A DNA stretch of 64,000 bases from Flavobacteriales bacterium UBA7612 (GCA_002484335.1 DLJQ01000001.1:99435-163434), one strand, 5' to 3'. Positions 18,445 through 28,611 are shown, numbered from the stretch's first letter. Made by a program: numbers and translations. Notes: generated by a model not told the origin, from the sequence alone.

Positions 18445-18554
18445 GGGCAATTGCTTCGCACCGTGCTTTCTCGCTATATCTTTTTAGATTGGTCATTGAG
18501 CAAAATCGAAATGAATGACCAATCTAAAAAGGATGTCGCTTCAATCACTATTGC
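18445..18554 (-). repeat. Interspersed palindromic repeat, copy C
   Basis: Minus orientation, running from GGGCAATTGCTTCGCACCG to CGCTTCAATCACTATTGC. The centre is a 17-bp stem (TTTTTAGATTGGTCATT with its complement) around GAGCAAAATCGAA. The 20 bp before it (TTTTAAAATTATATTTATTT) also precedes copies A and F, so the unit is longer than its palindromic core. Confidence 0.85.
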
Positions 18555-18693
18555 AAATGAATGACTAATAATAAATGAATTATAGAGAGATTATTCAAAA
18601 AATAGTTTAAACAATTTCGATTAACTACTATTAGAAAAGAATCTTTATTAAGTAATAATGACTAAATTTATTTAGACAAAAATTATCAAAACA

Positions 18694-20202
18694 ATGAAAA
18701 TTCTTTCTTCAGCACAAATAAGAGAATTAAATCAAAAGACGATAGCAATACAAAATATATCATCATGGGATCTTATGGAAAGAGCTTCTTTAAAAGCTAC
18801 AGAATATATTTTATCATACGTTGAATCTTCTCATATATCATTTAATATTTTTTGTGGAAAAGGAAATAATGGAGGTGATGGCTTGGCTATTGCAAGATTA
18901 CTTTCCGGGAAAAAATTTAATGTAAAAGTATTCTTATTAAAAGCTGAAAGTTATTCTATTGATAATCTTCAAAATCAAAAATTATTAAAAGATTTAGGAA
19001 TTAAAATTTCATTTTTTACCATTCATGATAAAATAGATATTGATAATAAAAGTGTAATTATAGATGCTATTTTTGGTACAGGTTTCAATAAGAAATTAGA
19101 TGACGATTGGCAAAATATATTCTTACAAATACAAAAATCTAAACCTTATAAAATTATAAGTATAGATTTACCTTCTGGTTTTCTATCCGATTTTGCTATG
19201 CAAGAGAATTTTCCATGTATAAAAGCTGATTTAGTTCTTACATTTGAAATCCCAAAACTTGCTTTACTATTTCCATCTTCTCAAAACTACTTAAAGGACT
19301 TTACCATTTTAACTATTGATTTGGATAAAGATATTAGAGAAGCCTATTCATCAAATTATTTTTATGCTGATCAATTAATGATCAAAAACATTTTGAAACC
19401 GATTTCTAAATTTTCTCACAAAGGTAATTTTGGACATACGTTGATTATTGGGGGAAGTTATGGAAAAATCGGGGCTCCAATTTTAAGTGCTAAAGCAGCA
19501 TTGAAAACAGGAAGTGGATTAGTTTCTGTGTATGTTCCAAAATGTGGCTATAACATTGTACAATCAACTCTTATTGAAGTTATGTGTATTACTGATAAAG
19601 CAGAAAATGATATTACAGAAATTCCTGATTTATCTTTATATAATTCTGTTGCAATCGGGATGGGAATTGGTCAGAATACAGAAACTGAAAATGCAATTTT
19701 ATATTGTTTTAAAAATATTCCAAATAAAAATTTTGTTATTGATGCTGATGCATTAAACATTTTATCAAAACAGAAAAATCCGTTTGCAATTATTCCCAAG
19801 GAATCTATCTTAACTCCACATCCAAAAGAATTAGAAAGATTAATAGGAAAATGGAATAATGATTTTGAAAAAATTGAAAAAGTAAAAGAAATTGCAAAAC
19901 AATATCAAATAAACATCATTATAAAAGGTGCATATACAGCAAGTGTTCTCTCAACTGGAGAATGTTATTTTAATTCTACAGGTAATTGGGGAATGGCAAC
20001 TGCAGGATCTGGAGATACTCTTTCTGGAATATTAGCATCACTTTTAGGACAAGGATATTCTTCTCACGAAGCTTGTATTTTAGGCGTTTATTTACATGGT
20101 TTAGCTGGAGATTTAGCCATAAAAAACATTCACCCACATTCCTTAATAGCTTCAGATATATCAAACTATTTATCTGAAAGTTATATGTTTTTGGGAAAAT
20201 AA
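18694..20202 (+). CDS. nnr: Bifunctional NAD(P)HX epimerase / ADP-dependent NAD(P)HX dehydratase
   Basis: This 502-residue protein has the usual fusion. The N-terminal YjeF_N epimerase (residues 1-210) has CGKGNNGGDGLAIARLL and DAIFGTGFN. The C-terminal ribokinase-like dehydratase (about 225-495) has KGNFGHTLIIGGSYGK, VIDADALNIL, LTPHPKELERL and ATAGSGDTLSG. It repairs hydrated NADH and NADPH using ADP. It has upstream space of its own and ends at a strong hairpin, so it is probably monocistronic. Confidence 0.95.
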   Translation: MKILSSAQIRELNQKTIAIQNISSWDLMERASLKATEYILSYVESSHISFNIFCGKGNNGGDGLAIARLLSGKKFNVKVFLLKAESYSIDNLQNQKLLKDLGIKISFFTIHDKIDIDNKSVIIDAIFGTGFNKKLDDDWQNIFLQIQKSKPYKIISIDLPSGFLSDFAMQENFPCIKADLVLTFEIPKLALLFPSSQNYLKDFTILTIDLDKDIREAYSSNYFYADQLMIKNILKPISKFSHKGNFGHTLIIGGSYGKIGAPILSAKAALKTGSGLVSVYVPKCGYNIVQSTLIEVMCITDKAENDITEIPDLSLYNSVAIGMGIGQNTETENAILYCFKNIPNKNFVIDADALNILSKQKNPFAIIPKESILTPHPKELERLIGKWNNDFEKIEKVKEIAKQYQINIIIKGAYTASVLSTGECYFNSTGNWGMATAGSGDTLSGILASLLGQGYSSHEACILGVYLHGLAGDLAIKNIHPHSLIASDISNYLSESYMFLGK

Positions 20203-20218
20203 AAAATCTAGTTAAAAA

Positions 20219-20258
20219 CAAAAGAAGGTTGTCATTAATGACAACCTTCTTTTGTTTA
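20219..20258. terminator. nnr terminator
   Basis: An almost uninterrupted palindrome (CAAAAGAAGGTTGTCAT, then its complement, 20219-20254) is followed by TTTATT. It separates convergent genes and could serve both. Confidence 0.85.
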
Positions 20259-20288
20259 TTAAAAAAAATTCTAATAGTGTATTTTTAA

Positions 20289-20954
20289 TTAGCTTAAATT
20301 ACTAATATATTTAATAAGTTTGACTAAATCTGCTTCTTTGTTGGGTTGTATTTTTTCTTTTTTTATAAATTCTTTTATTAATTGATTATCAAATAAATTA
20401 ATAAAATCTGTTTTTTTCTGAGGGATACTAATAATTTTTTCTTTTTCTATATTTAAGAAATACTGTGGTTTTAATGGAGTATATTCTTGTATAACTTTTC
20501 CTACATCAGTTAAATCTTTCTTATCAATTCTATCACTTAAAACTACGCGTACCTTTTTATATAAATTTATGTTTTTTTCTGAAACTAATAATTCTAAAAA
20601 ACCATATTCTGTTGTAGAGCCATCAAAGTAATTTTCATAAATATATTTCTTATTACTTTTCTTTAAGAATATTTCCATTTTATTAATTTTATTCAAATCA
20701 TATAAAACTCCGTTGTCTAGATATTCCATTTGATCAGAATAGTGATTGTATCTCAACATTTTTATATCATTTACTTTAGCGCCAGAAATTGTATAAATGG
20801 AGTAGTTATCATCAAGATACGGTGTACCTTTTATTTCTTTTAAATGATTTTTTACTTCAACGCCAAAAAAACCTGTAGTCATCTTAGTTGTATTTTCTTG
20901 AGCTTGAGTTTCTAGGTTAGTAAAGAGGACTAAAATTATAATAAAATATTTCAT
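20289..20954 (-). CDS. Secreted protein of unknown function
   Basis: The ATG at 20954 is chosen because it starts a clean signal peptide (MKYFIIILVLFTNLETQAQ); the open frame extends 23 codons further without one. The mature protein of about 200 residues is lysine-rich and mixed alpha/beta, with no cysteines and no motif I recognise. It lies downstream of the SusCD pair but behind that pair's terminator, so it is probably transcribed separately. Confidence 0.65.
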   Translation of the reverse strand: MKYFIIILVLFTNLETQAQENTTKMTTGFFGVEVKNHLKEIKGTPYLDDNYSIYTISGAKVNDIKMLRYNHYSDQMEYLDNGVLYDLNKINKMEIFLKKSNKKYIYENYFDGSTTEYGFLELLVSEKNINLYKKVRVVLSDRIDKKDLTDVGKVIQEYTPLKPQYFLNIEKEKIISIPQKKTDFINLFDNQLIKEFIKKEKIQPNKEADLVKLIKYISNLS

Positions 20955-21014
20955 AAAACGTTGATTTTTTATATAGTAATATATTGTTGATGTTAAATAA
21001 AAAAAGTAACAATA

Positions 21015-21043
21015 AAAAAACACTCCTCAACTGAGGAGTGTTT
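21015..21043 (-). terminator. SusCD operon terminator
   Basis: AAACACTCCTC pairs with GAGGAGTGTTT around AACT. On the minus strand it is followed by seven T residues. Confidence 0.88.
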
Positions 21044-21055
21044 AGCAATGTTATT

Positions 21056-22582
21056 TTAATAACCGTCTGTTTGACCTATGTTTTTATCTAAATTTAAAGT
21101 CGTTTGTTTTACAGGTAATTGCCATTTCACTGAACTAGCAGGAAGAGTTTGAACAACTGAAGGGTTTCCTGAACCATCAGCTCTGTGTCCTTCTCCTGAG
21201 CGTTGAATACCTTGAGAGTATTTAGCAGGGATTCCAGATACACCTAAAAGACGTTTAAGAGTAAAGAAGCGATCTCCATTTTCAAAAGATAATTCTTTTC
21301 GTCTTTCTGTTATAATTGCTTCAAATAAATTATCACCTGATTCACCTCCTGTATATGAAGAGTATCTAGCATTTCTTAATATATTTAAAGTAGTTAAAGC
21401 ATCTGCTTGGTTACCTGATAAATATTGAGCTTCTGCTAATGTTAATATAACATCTTCAACTCGTAAATAACGTCCATCATTTACTCCAGCATTATATCCG
21501 TCTTTACCTTGCATATATTTTTTTACGGCGTAAACAGGACCTTCCTCATCATAATTTTCTTGAGTAATAGTAATAATACTTGCATTATAACGTTCTAATT
21601 CTGTTTCTTGATTAAAAGATTCCGCAAAATCTTTATCTACAACATATTCAGCTCTAAAAGTTGCTGGAGTTAATCCTTGACTATAATTACCTCCAATAGC
21701 AATATCATTAGGTTTTGCAAAAGGTAAAACAAATAAAGCTCCTTCATTAGTTATACTTCTCCAAAAATCTTGTAAATTTTCTTTACTTGTAGGTGAAACA
21801 CTATTTACGACTGGAGTAGCATATTCAATTACTTTTGAATAATTACCATTAAATAAATAAACTTTAGCTAAAATTCCTCTAACAGAATTTTGTGTTAATC
21901 TATATATACCATTTCCTGTAGGAGAATATCCTGTAGGTAAATTTGGTAGAGCCTTCTCTAAATCAGCAATAATTTTACTATATACCAATCCTATATTTTC
22001 TTCTCTAGAAGGTTCTGCTGTAAAATTAAATTCAGTTAAATATGCAATTCCTTGTGATGTTGAAGCATCTGCGGATTGTGTTGGTATTTTTGCAAATAAT
22101 TTAGCTACTTCAAAATGTGCAATTGCTCTTAAAGCAATTGCTTCTGCTGTAACTCTTTTTCTAACATCACTGTCTGATGGTAAATTATCTATTTTAGATA
22201 ATAAAAAATTAGCATCAGAAACAATTTTATATGAATTTTCATATAAAGAAGTTCCATTTGAATTACCTGTATAAATCCAATTCGAAGCATTGAAGTTTCC
22301 TCTACGTCCAAAAGGATTAAAAATTAAATTATCAGATAATAAATCACCTAAAATAACAATATCATTAGAACTTCCAGTATTACCATAAAGTCCATTAGTT
22401 CTAAAATCATTATAAACACCTAAAATTGCTGTCTGAAAATCAGATTCAGTTTTATAAAAATTTGATTGATCAATATCATTAGGAGATTCTAATTTTATGT
22501 CATCATCACTACAACTCGTTAAAGCTCCAGTAAATGTAAATGACATGGCAACTAATGATAGTAAAAATATATTTTTTTTCAT
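21056..22582 (-). CDS. SusD/RagB-family outer-membrane nutrient-binding lipoprotein
   Basis: This 508-residue protein has a lipoprotein signal ending in GALTSC followed by the acidic SDDD, which in Bacteroidota marks export to the cell surface. The SusD helical fold shows FYKTESDFQTAILGVYND near the N terminus, AIALRAIAHFEVAKLF in the TPR region, and ITERRKELSFENGDRFFTLKRL toward the C terminus. It acts as the lid of the SusC transporter encoded 12 bp upstream. Without a neighbouring hydrolase the ligand (glycan, peptide or other) cannot be named. Confidence 0.95.
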   Translation of the reverse strand: MKKNIFLLSLVAMSFTFTGALTSCSDDDIKLESPNDIDQSNFYKTESDFQTAILGVYNDFRTNGLYGNTGSSNDIVILGDLLSDNLIFNPFGRRGNFNASNWIYTGNSNGTSLYENSYKIVSDANFLLSKIDNLPSDSDVRKRVTAEAIALRAIAHFEVAKLFAKIPTQSADASTSQGIAYLTEFNFTAEPSREENIGLVYSKIIADLEKALPNLPTGYSPTGNGIYRLTQNSVRGILAKVYLFNGNYSKVIEYATPVVNSVSPTSKENLQDFWRSITNEGALFVLPFAKPNDIAIGGNYSQGLTPATFRAEYVVDKDFAESFNQETELERYNASIITITQENYDEEGPVYAVKKYMQGKDGYNAGVNDGRYLRVEDVILTLAEAQYLSGNQADALTTLNILRNARYSSYTGGESGDNLFEAIITERRKELSFENGDRFFTLKRLLGVSGIPAKYSQGIQRSGEGHRADGSGNPSVVQTLPASSVKWQLPVKQTTLNLDKNIGQTDGY

Positions 22583-22594
22583 TTTTTCTAAATA

Positions 22595-25500
22595 TTAAAG
22601 TGAAACATTTACTCCTATAGAATATGTTCTTGTCATAGGATATCCAAATCCAGAGAATGAATTTGAAACATATCCAGCATCAGTTACTGCAGATGTTTCT
22701 GAAGACCCTGTTCCTTGAACTGGATTACCATGGTATTTAGTCCATAAACCTAAGTTTTGAATCTGAGCATAAATACGGAAAGATTTCACAGGTGTAGATT
22801 TTAAGATATCTTGCCCAAAAGTATATCCCACAGATAAGCTTCTAAATAATACATAATCACTTTTCTCTAAGAATTGAGTTGAAGCCATTATTCCATCTTC
22901 TGATGGTTTTGCAAATCGAGAATTATCACCTGGATTTCTCCAATAATTATTTGCTGACTTATCTCTATTCTGTGTATTCATAGTAGGATCTACTAACCAT
23001 TCGTATACGTTATTATAAGAATACGCTCCTGCTGAATATGTAAAATCAGCATTCACATCAAACCCATATACTTTCGCATTTAATCCAAAACCACCAAAAA
23101 CTTTTGGTAAAGGAGTTTTTCCAGTTGCAACAGCATCAGCTGATGAATATACATTTGTTATATTCCCATCTTTATCATAGTATAAATTATCTCCTGTTTG
23201 TGAGTCAACACCTGCATATCTTACAGCATAAAATTGATACGGAGCGTCTCCAACTCTATGAATAAAAGTGTTAGATCCTCCATCAACAAATAATTCACTT
23301 TTACCGTCATTTATGCTATTAACTTTATATTTTAACGTTGTTAAATTTCCATAAAGGGATAAATCAAAGTTTTTAGATTTTAAAACATCATAATTCAAAT
23401 CAAATTCAAAACCATTAGTTGTTAATTGTCCTGCATTTAAAGTTGTTTTATAACCTCCTGCTGTAGGCGAATAGAATAAATCAAATAAAAAGTCTGATCG
23501 TTTATCTTGAAAATAAGCTGCTGATCCTGAAATAGTATTTTTCAGTAATGCAAAATCAACGCCTAAATTTAATTTTTTATTTACTTCCCAACTAGTATTT
23601 GGAGTAGCATAAAGTCTATTTCCATTTAAGTCTTCTCTAGGAGTAGCTCCAAATTGAGAATTATAGAAACCTAATTTCATTAAATTAAGATTAGAATAGA
23701 TATCTAATGCAGAATCATCACCTACTTCTCCATAAGATCCTTTTAAAACTAAACTATTAATGATTTTATTACCTTTAAGGAATTCTTCTCTAGCTAAATC
23801 CCAACCAAGAGAAGCTCCCCAGAAAGTTCCATACATGTTATCCCATCCTGCTAATGAAGTTCCATCGCGTCTAACATACACATCTAACATATATTTACGA
23901 TCATAATCGTAAGATAATGCTCCAATGTAACCAAATCGAGCAATTTGTTGTCTAGTTGTATATGAGCTTCCTTCTCCAACAATTTGTTGAGCAAGATTTT
24001 GTGTCATCAATATATTATTTGGAAAATTTCTTCCAGACATTAAAATTCTATAACGATTATCTTTTTGATATTCAGATGCAGCTGTAACGCGTAAATTATG
24101 TTTATCCCATTTATTTACATAATTAATTTCATTTCTCCAGTTATAATTTAAATTATCTCTAGAATTGTCTGTTTTAGATGCTGGGGATCCTAAAATACCT
24201 GCTAAATAAGTATTTGATCTACTAAAAATTTCTTGTTGTAAACGAACATAAGTTGCACCAAATGTAGTTCTTGCTGTTACATTTTTAAATAAATCTAATT
24301 CTAAGAATCCAGATCCATATAATTTAAATTGTCTTGTTCTATTGTATGATTTTTGCATTTCATCTAAAACAGGATAACCAGCACCATTGTTTGGATTATA
24401 TATAGGATAACCATCTACGTCATATTGAACATTACCGTTAGCATCAAGAGTATAGATATTTCGATAAGGAGCCCCCATTAATGCAACATTAAAAGGTGAT
24501 TGTCCATTAAATCTATCTCTAGGAGAATCTAATGTTTGATAAACACCATTCACATTTCCTCCATATCTAAATGATTCTGAAGCTTTACCATTAAAATTAT
24601 ACGATGATGTTATTCTTTCAAAACCTTTATAAAAATTAACAGCACCATTATCTTTATCATGACCAATACTGAAATTTTGACTTAAATCTCCTTGATTATT
24701 CGATATAGAAAAATAATTAGATGAAATTATACCATTACGATAAATTGCATCTTGCCAATTTGTATTTGTTTTAGATAGAGTTTCAATTTGAGTAGGAGAC
24801 CATGCTAAACCTAAGGCATTATTTGAATCATACAATTCTCTTTGATAGCCCAATAATTCTTTTGAATTCATTAACTCAATGTTAGGTAAATCCATCATTG
24901 ATGTCACTCCAATTCTTCCAGAATAAGAAACTACAACACCACCTTTTTTAGCAGACTTTGTTTTAATTATTACTACTCCATTTGCTCCACGAGCACCGTA
25001 AATAGCTAATTGAGAAGCTTCTTTCAAAACTTTCACATCTTCAATATCAGATGGGTTTATACTATTTACATCCGTAGCTGTCATATACGTTCCGTCAACA
25101 ACATATAATGGAGATTTTACTCCTCCGTTTAATCCTAATGCTCCACGGATTGTAACATTGGCAGTACTTCCAGGTGCACCATTTTGTGCTTGAGAAACTA
25201 AACCTGAAACTTTCCCTCCAAGCATTTGATCGACAGATAAACTAGGATTGAAATCTTTAATTTGATCTGCTTTTACAATTGTTTGACCTGCTTTTTGAGG
25301 AGCTTCAAATATACTTGTAACTACTACCTCATCTAAATCTACATTTTCATCTGTACCAAATTTTAAAGCACCTAAATTAGTTGACGTAACTTTAAATTCT
25401 TTTCCATTAACAACTAAAGTATCCCCAACTTTAGCATCAATGTTGAAATTTCCATTTTCATCTGTAATTGCAGTTTTATTAGTTCCTTTTACAGTAACTT

Positions 25501-25618
25501 CTACATCAGACTCAGGGAAATTATTCGCATCGTTAACTACTCCCGTAACTTGAGCAAAAGCAATAGTTCCTAATCCTAGGAATGCTAAAAAGCTCAGAGA
25601 TGTTAATCTTCTCCTCAT
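22595..25618 (-). CDS. SusC/RagA-family TonB-dependent outer-membrane transporter
   Basis: This 1007-residue protein has a signal peptide ending TIAFAQ, a carboxypeptidase-D-like beta-sandwich (about 24-95), a TonB box region LDEVVVTS and a plug domain (about 105-220) with the family motif YGARGANGVVIIKTK. A 22-strand barrel region ends in SIGVNVSL. It imports a solute across the outer membrane using TonB energy, capped by the SusD protein encoded next. The family size range is 900-1100, so it is complete. Confidence 0.96.
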   Translation of the reverse strand: MRRRLTSLSFLAFLGLGTIAFAQVTGVVNDANNFPESDVEVTVKGTNKTAITDENGNFNIDAKVGDTLVVNGKEFKVTSTNLGALKFGTDENVDLDEVVVTSIFEAPQKAGQTIVKADQIKDFNPSLSVDQMLGGKVSGLVSQAQNGAPGSTANVTIRGALGLNGGVKSPLYVVDGTYMTATDVNSINPSDIEDVKVLKEASQLAIYGARGANGVVIIKTKSAKKGGVVVSYSGRIGVTSMMDLPNIELMNSKELLGYQRELYDSNNALGLAWSPTQIETLSKTNTNWQDAIYRNGIISSNYFSISNNQGDLSQNFSIGHDKDNGAVNFYKGFERITSSYNFNGKASESFRYGGNVNGVYQTLDSPRDRFNGQSPFNVALMGAPYRNIYTLDANGNVQYDVDGYPIYNPNNGAGYPVLDEMQKSYNRTRQFKLYGSGFLELDLFKNVTARTTFGATYVRLQQEIFSRSNTYLAGILGSPASKTDNSRDNLNYNWRNEINYVNKWDKHNLRVTAASEYQKDNRYRILMSGRNFPNNILMTQNLAQQIVGEGSSYTTRQQIARFGYIGALSYDYDRKYMLDVYVRRDGTSLAGWDNMYGTFWGASLGWDLAREEFLKGNKIINSLVLKGSYGEVGDDSALDIYSNLNLMKLGFYNSQFGATPREDLNGNRLYATPNTSWEVNKKLNLGVDFALLKNTISGSAAYFQDKRSDFLFDLFYSPTAGGYKTTLNAGQLTTNGFEFDLNYDVLKSKNFDLSLYGNLTTLKYKVNSINDGKSELFVDGGSNTFIHRVGDAPYQFYAVRYAGVDSQTGDNLYYDKDGNITNVYSSADAVATGKTPLPKVFGGFGLNAKVYGFDVNADFTYSAGAYSYNNVYEWLVDPTMNTQNRDKSANNYWRNPGDNSRFAKPSEDGIMASTQFLEKSDYVLFRSLSVGYTFGQDILKSTPVKSFRIYAQIQNLGLWTKYHGNPVQGTGSSETSAVTDAGYVSNSFSGFGYPMTRTYSIGVNVSL

Positions 25619-25855
25619 AGTTTATTTTTTTATAACATTTTAAACAAAACTCTAACTTTTTTTTAAGAAAAAAAAATGTTAAATAATTTTTTTAATGTTA
25701 AATATTAAATTTACATTATTTAAATAAAATAATTATTGATACTTCAAAAAAAATACTAATAACAAAAAAACAATTAATTACAAATTAATCAATAATACTA
25801 ATTAAGAAAAATATTATTTTTCAATAAAAATTTCATAAACATAATCTATAAAAAA

Positions 25856-25877
25856 GTTAACATAAAATTATGTTAAC
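25856..25877. promoter_or_regulatory. 22-bp palindrome between divergent SusC and DUF2459 genes
   Basis: GTTAACATAA and TTATGTTAAC form a perfect inverted repeat with a 2-bp centre in an otherwise gene-free, very AT-rich stretch (25619-25959). It lies 51 bp upstream of the candidate -7 element TAGTTTTG (25928-25935), and there is no T run after it. A dimeric regulator site is the simplest reading. Confidence 0.5.
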
Positions 25878-25927
25878 TATAAAATTTGAATAAAAATCTT
25901 AAATATTATTATATTTCATTAATAATT

Positions 25928-25935
25928 TAGTTTTG
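25928..25935 (+). promoter_or_regulatory. -7 promoter element for the DUF2459 gene
   Basis: TAGTTTTG matches TAnnTTTG and lies 24 bp before the ATG at 25960. No convincing -33 TTTG was found. Confidence 0.45.
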
Positions 25936-25959
25936 TTTAATAATAACCTATTTATAAAC

Positions 25960-26637
25960 ATGAGAAAATTTATTTTAATACTATTTAGAGTAGTAGTATC
26001 TATAATATCATTAGTAATCATTTATCTCTTTGCTATTATTATTTTACCTCTTTTTGGTATAAATAATAAAAAAGGGAAAAAATTGGATGACTCTATGTAT
26101 ATATATATTCTAACTAATGGAATGCATACTGATATCATTGTTCCTGTAAAAACAGATATTATGGATTGGTCCAAAATTATTCCTTATAGTGATACAAAAT
26201 CTAAAAAACATTATGACAATATCGCATTTGGGTGGGGAGACAAAGGATTTTATCTCAATACTCCTGAATGGAGTGATTTAAAATTATCAACTGCAATTAA
26301 TGCTGCATTTGGAATTGGATCAACAGCAATGCATGTAACTTTTTATAATGATATTTATCTAGGGGAAAATTGTAAGCAAATTAAAATATCTAAAGAAGAT
26401 TATAAACAACTTGTAAATTATATCAAAAATTCTTTTGATTTAGATTCTAATAATAAAGTTAGATATATAAAAACTGATGCTTTATATGGGGAAAATGATT
26501 CTTTTTATGAAGCAAAAGGAACATATAGTATTTTTTATACATGCAATACATGGGCAGCAAATGCATTAAAACACGCAAATCAAAAAGCTCCTTTATGGAC
26601 CGCTACACAACAAGGGATTTTTTATCATTACAGATAA
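25960..26637 (+). CDS. DUF2459 (TIGR02117) membrane-anchored protein
   Basis: The ATG at 25960 is preferred over a TTG at 25933. The 225-residue protein has one N-terminal membrane helix (about 4-27). Its body has the TIGR02117 signatures TNGMHTDIIVPV, FGWGDKGFYLNTPEW, AMHVTFY and YTCNTWAANAL. The conserved His, Cys and Asn resemble an NlpC/P60-like papain-fold catalytic set, but the family's activity is not established as far as I know. It faces the periplasm. Confidence 0.85.
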   Translation: MRKFILILFRVVVSIISLVIIYLFAIIILPLFGINNKKGKKLDDSMYIYILTNGMHTDIIVPVKTDIMDWSKIIPYSDTKSKKHYDNIAFGWGDKGFYLNTPEWSDLKLSTAINAAFGIGSTAMHVTFYNDIYLGENCKQIKISKEDYKQLVNYIKNSFDLDSNNKVRYIKTDALYGENDSFYEAKGTYSIFYTCNTWAANALKHANQKAPLWTATQQGIFYHYR

Positions 26638-26710
26638 TTTTTTTTATTATTCATTTTCAAATAGTTGATGATAAAATAATAAAATCAAAGTATTTTTTTT
26701 AAGTTTTAGA

Positions 26711-26741
26711 TTTGGAAGTAATAAAAAATCATTTATATTTG
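26711..26741 (+). promoter_or_regulatory. tRNA-Asn promoter
   Basis: TTTG (26711-26714), a 19-bp spacer and TATATTTG (26734-26741). It has the same spacing as the tRNA-Phe promoter. Confidence 0.85.
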
Positions 26742-26763
26742 CATCACAATAAAGGAAACAAAT

Positions 26764-26837
26764 TCCTCCTTAGCTCAGTTGGTTAGAGCATCTGACTGTT
26801 AATCAGAGGGTCCTTGGTTCGAGCCCAAGAGGAGGAG
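26764..26837 (+). tRNA. tRNA-Asn (GTT)
   Basis: The acceptor stem TCCTCCT pairs with AGGAGGA, the D stem is GCTC/GAGC, and the anticodon stem TCTGA/TCAGA encloses CTGTTAA with GTT at 26798-26800. The T arm is CTTGG-TTCGAGC-CCAAG. CCA is not encoded. With its terminator it is nearly identical to the inverted copy at 45394-45467. Confidence 0.97.
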
Positions 26838-26843
26838 CAAAAA

Positions 26844-26875
26844 AAAGACAATCATTAGTTTGATTGTCTTTTTTT
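26844..26875 (+). terminator. tRNA-Asn terminator
   Basis: AAAGACAATCA (26844-26854) pairs with TGATTGTCTTT (26861-26871), and the T run continues to 26875. Confidence 0.88.
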
Positions 26876-26925
26876 ATTTATTAAAATTCAACTCTTTCTA
26901 CATTTTTCAATTAATCAATTATATT

Positions 26926-27150
26926 TCAAACTTTTTGCCTTATATTTTTTAGTAAAATAAAACAACTAAAAATAAAAAATTGTATTATAAAGAAAATTAA
27001 ACCCATTTTCCACCATGATGAAAAAATAGGATTTTCTAAATACGAAGCATTAACATGCGATTTATTCATGTAAGACATTATAGAAATAAGTATTCCGCAA
27101 AAGAAAGAAGAAAAAGCTATAACAATAATTCCAATGATTTTATTTTTCAT
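26926..27150 (-). CDS. Small two-helix membrane protein
   Basis: This 74-residue protein has a start ATG and two hydrophobic helices (about 4-27 and 48-67) joined by a polar loop, with a basic C terminus (KNIRQKV). No family is recognised. There is no neighbour in the same direction. The clear membrane pattern is the main evidence that it is real. Confidence 0.5.
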   Translation of the reverse strand: MKNKIIGIIVIAFSSFFCGILISIMSYMNKSHVNASYLENPIFSSWWKMGLIFFIIQFFIFSCFILLKNIRQKV

Positions 27151-27452
27151 AACTAGGTAATAGTATTTTTTGTATCACAATTATCAAACCAAAAGGCATT
27201 TAATCACAATATATCTTATTATTAAGATAACAAATATAATTTAGGAATTAATATTAAATTTTTTATTATAATCATTTTTTTCAATAATCGTATTCAGAAT
27301 ATTATTCTTCATTGAGATAATTTTAGCATTATAAAAAGTTATTAAAACTAAATAATTAATTTAAAAAAGATTAAATATCTTATTTTTTAAAATTTTACAA
27401 CAATATATTTTGAATTATTAAATTTGTATAGACAAAATACAATTAATAAAAC

Positions 27453-28568
27453 ATGTGCACAACGCAAAAATTAAAAGTAGATACTGTAGGTAGTTTTTTA
27501 CGTCCAGAAAAATTAAGAAATGCAAGAACTAAATTTGAAAACAATGAAATTTCTAAAGAAGAATTAGAAAAAATAGAGAATGAAGAAATTAAAAACATTG
27601 TTGAAAAACAAATTGAAGTTGGATTAGAAGCTGTAACTGATGGTGAATTTAGACAAAGTTACTGGCATTTAGATTTCTTTTGGGGATTTAATGGCGTTGA
27701 ACACAATTTAATGGAAAGAGGTTATTTATTTCATGGAGAAGAAACAAGAAACGATTCAGCTCGTTTAACTGGAAAAGTATCTTTTTCTGAAAACCATCCA
27801 TATTTAAAAGCTTTTTCATTCTTAAAATCTATTACTGATGGAAAAGTACAAGCAAGACAAAGTATTCCAGCTCCTGCTCAATTTTACGCAGAGTTAGTTC
27901 GTGAATCAAACGAAGAAAAAGTAAATCAATTTTACCCAAATAGAGAAGATTTATTTACAGATATATCTAAAGCGTATAGAGATACAATTTTAAAACTATA
28001 TGAATTGGGTTGTAGAGATATTAAAATAGATGATTGTACATGGGGAATGTTATGTGACCAAAATTTTTGGAAAAACATGGCTGGAGATAATTATGATCCT
28101 CAAGAATTACAAGATATCTATTTAAAATTAAATAACGAAGCATTAAAAGATTTACCTGAAGATTTAAGAGTTTCTACTCATGTTTGTAGAGGTAATTACC
28201 ATTCTACATGGGCGACTTCAGGAGGATATGAGCCTGTAGCTTCTACATTATTTGCAAAAGAAAATGTAGGAAATTTTTATTTAGAATTTGATGATGATCG
28301 TTCAGGTAACTTTGAGCCATTAAGACATGTACCTGCTAATAAAAATGTTGTTTTAGGATTAGTAACTAGTAAAAGTGCTACTTTAGAAAACAAGGAATCT
28401 ATTATAGAAAGAATTAAAGAAGCAAGTCAATACATTCCTTTAGAACAATTAAGTTTAAGTCCACAATGTGGTTTTGCATCTACAGAAGAGGGAAATATTC
28501 TTACAGAGGAAGATCAATGGAAAAAAATTCGACTAATTCAAGAGATAGCGAAAGAAGTTTGGTCTTAA
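27453..28568 (+). CDS. Cobalamin-independent methionine synthase family protein (MetE C-terminal type)
   Basis: This 371-residue stand-alone MetE-like catalytic barrel matches YxjG/YxjH-type proteins rather than the 750-residue MetE. TVGSFLRPEKLRNA opens the domain, VTDGEFRQSYWHLDFF forms the substrate loop, and DIKIDDCTWGMLCD, HVCRGNYHSTW (zinc His and Cys) and SPQCGFAST (second zinc Cys) follow. It probably moves a methyl group between sulfur compounds such as homocysteine or S-methylated donors. It stands alone after a 302-bp gap (27151-27452) in which I see only AT-rich sequence with a possible -7 element TAAATTTG at 27419. Confidence 0.85.
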   Translation: MCTTQKLKVDTVGSFLRPEKLRNARTKFENNEISKEELEKIENEEIKNIVEKQIEVGLEAVTDGEFRQSYWHLDFFWGFNGVEHNLMERGYLFHGEETRNDSARLTGKVSFSENHPYLKAFSFLKSITDGKVQARQSIPAPAQFYAELVRESNEEKVNQFYPNREDLFTDISKAYRDTILKLYELGCRDIKIDDCTWGMLCDQNFWKNMAGDNYDPQELQDIYLKLNNEALKDLPEDLRVSTHVCRGNYHSTWATSGGYEPVASTLFAKENVGNFYLEFDDDRSGNFEPLRHVPANKNVVLGLVTSKSATLENKESIIERIKEASQYIPLEQLSLSPQCGFASTEEGNILTEEDQWKKIRLIQEIAKEVWS

Positions 28569-28611
28569 TTTAAAATTGTTTACTAAACACCTAAATAACT
28601 ATTAATTTCAG

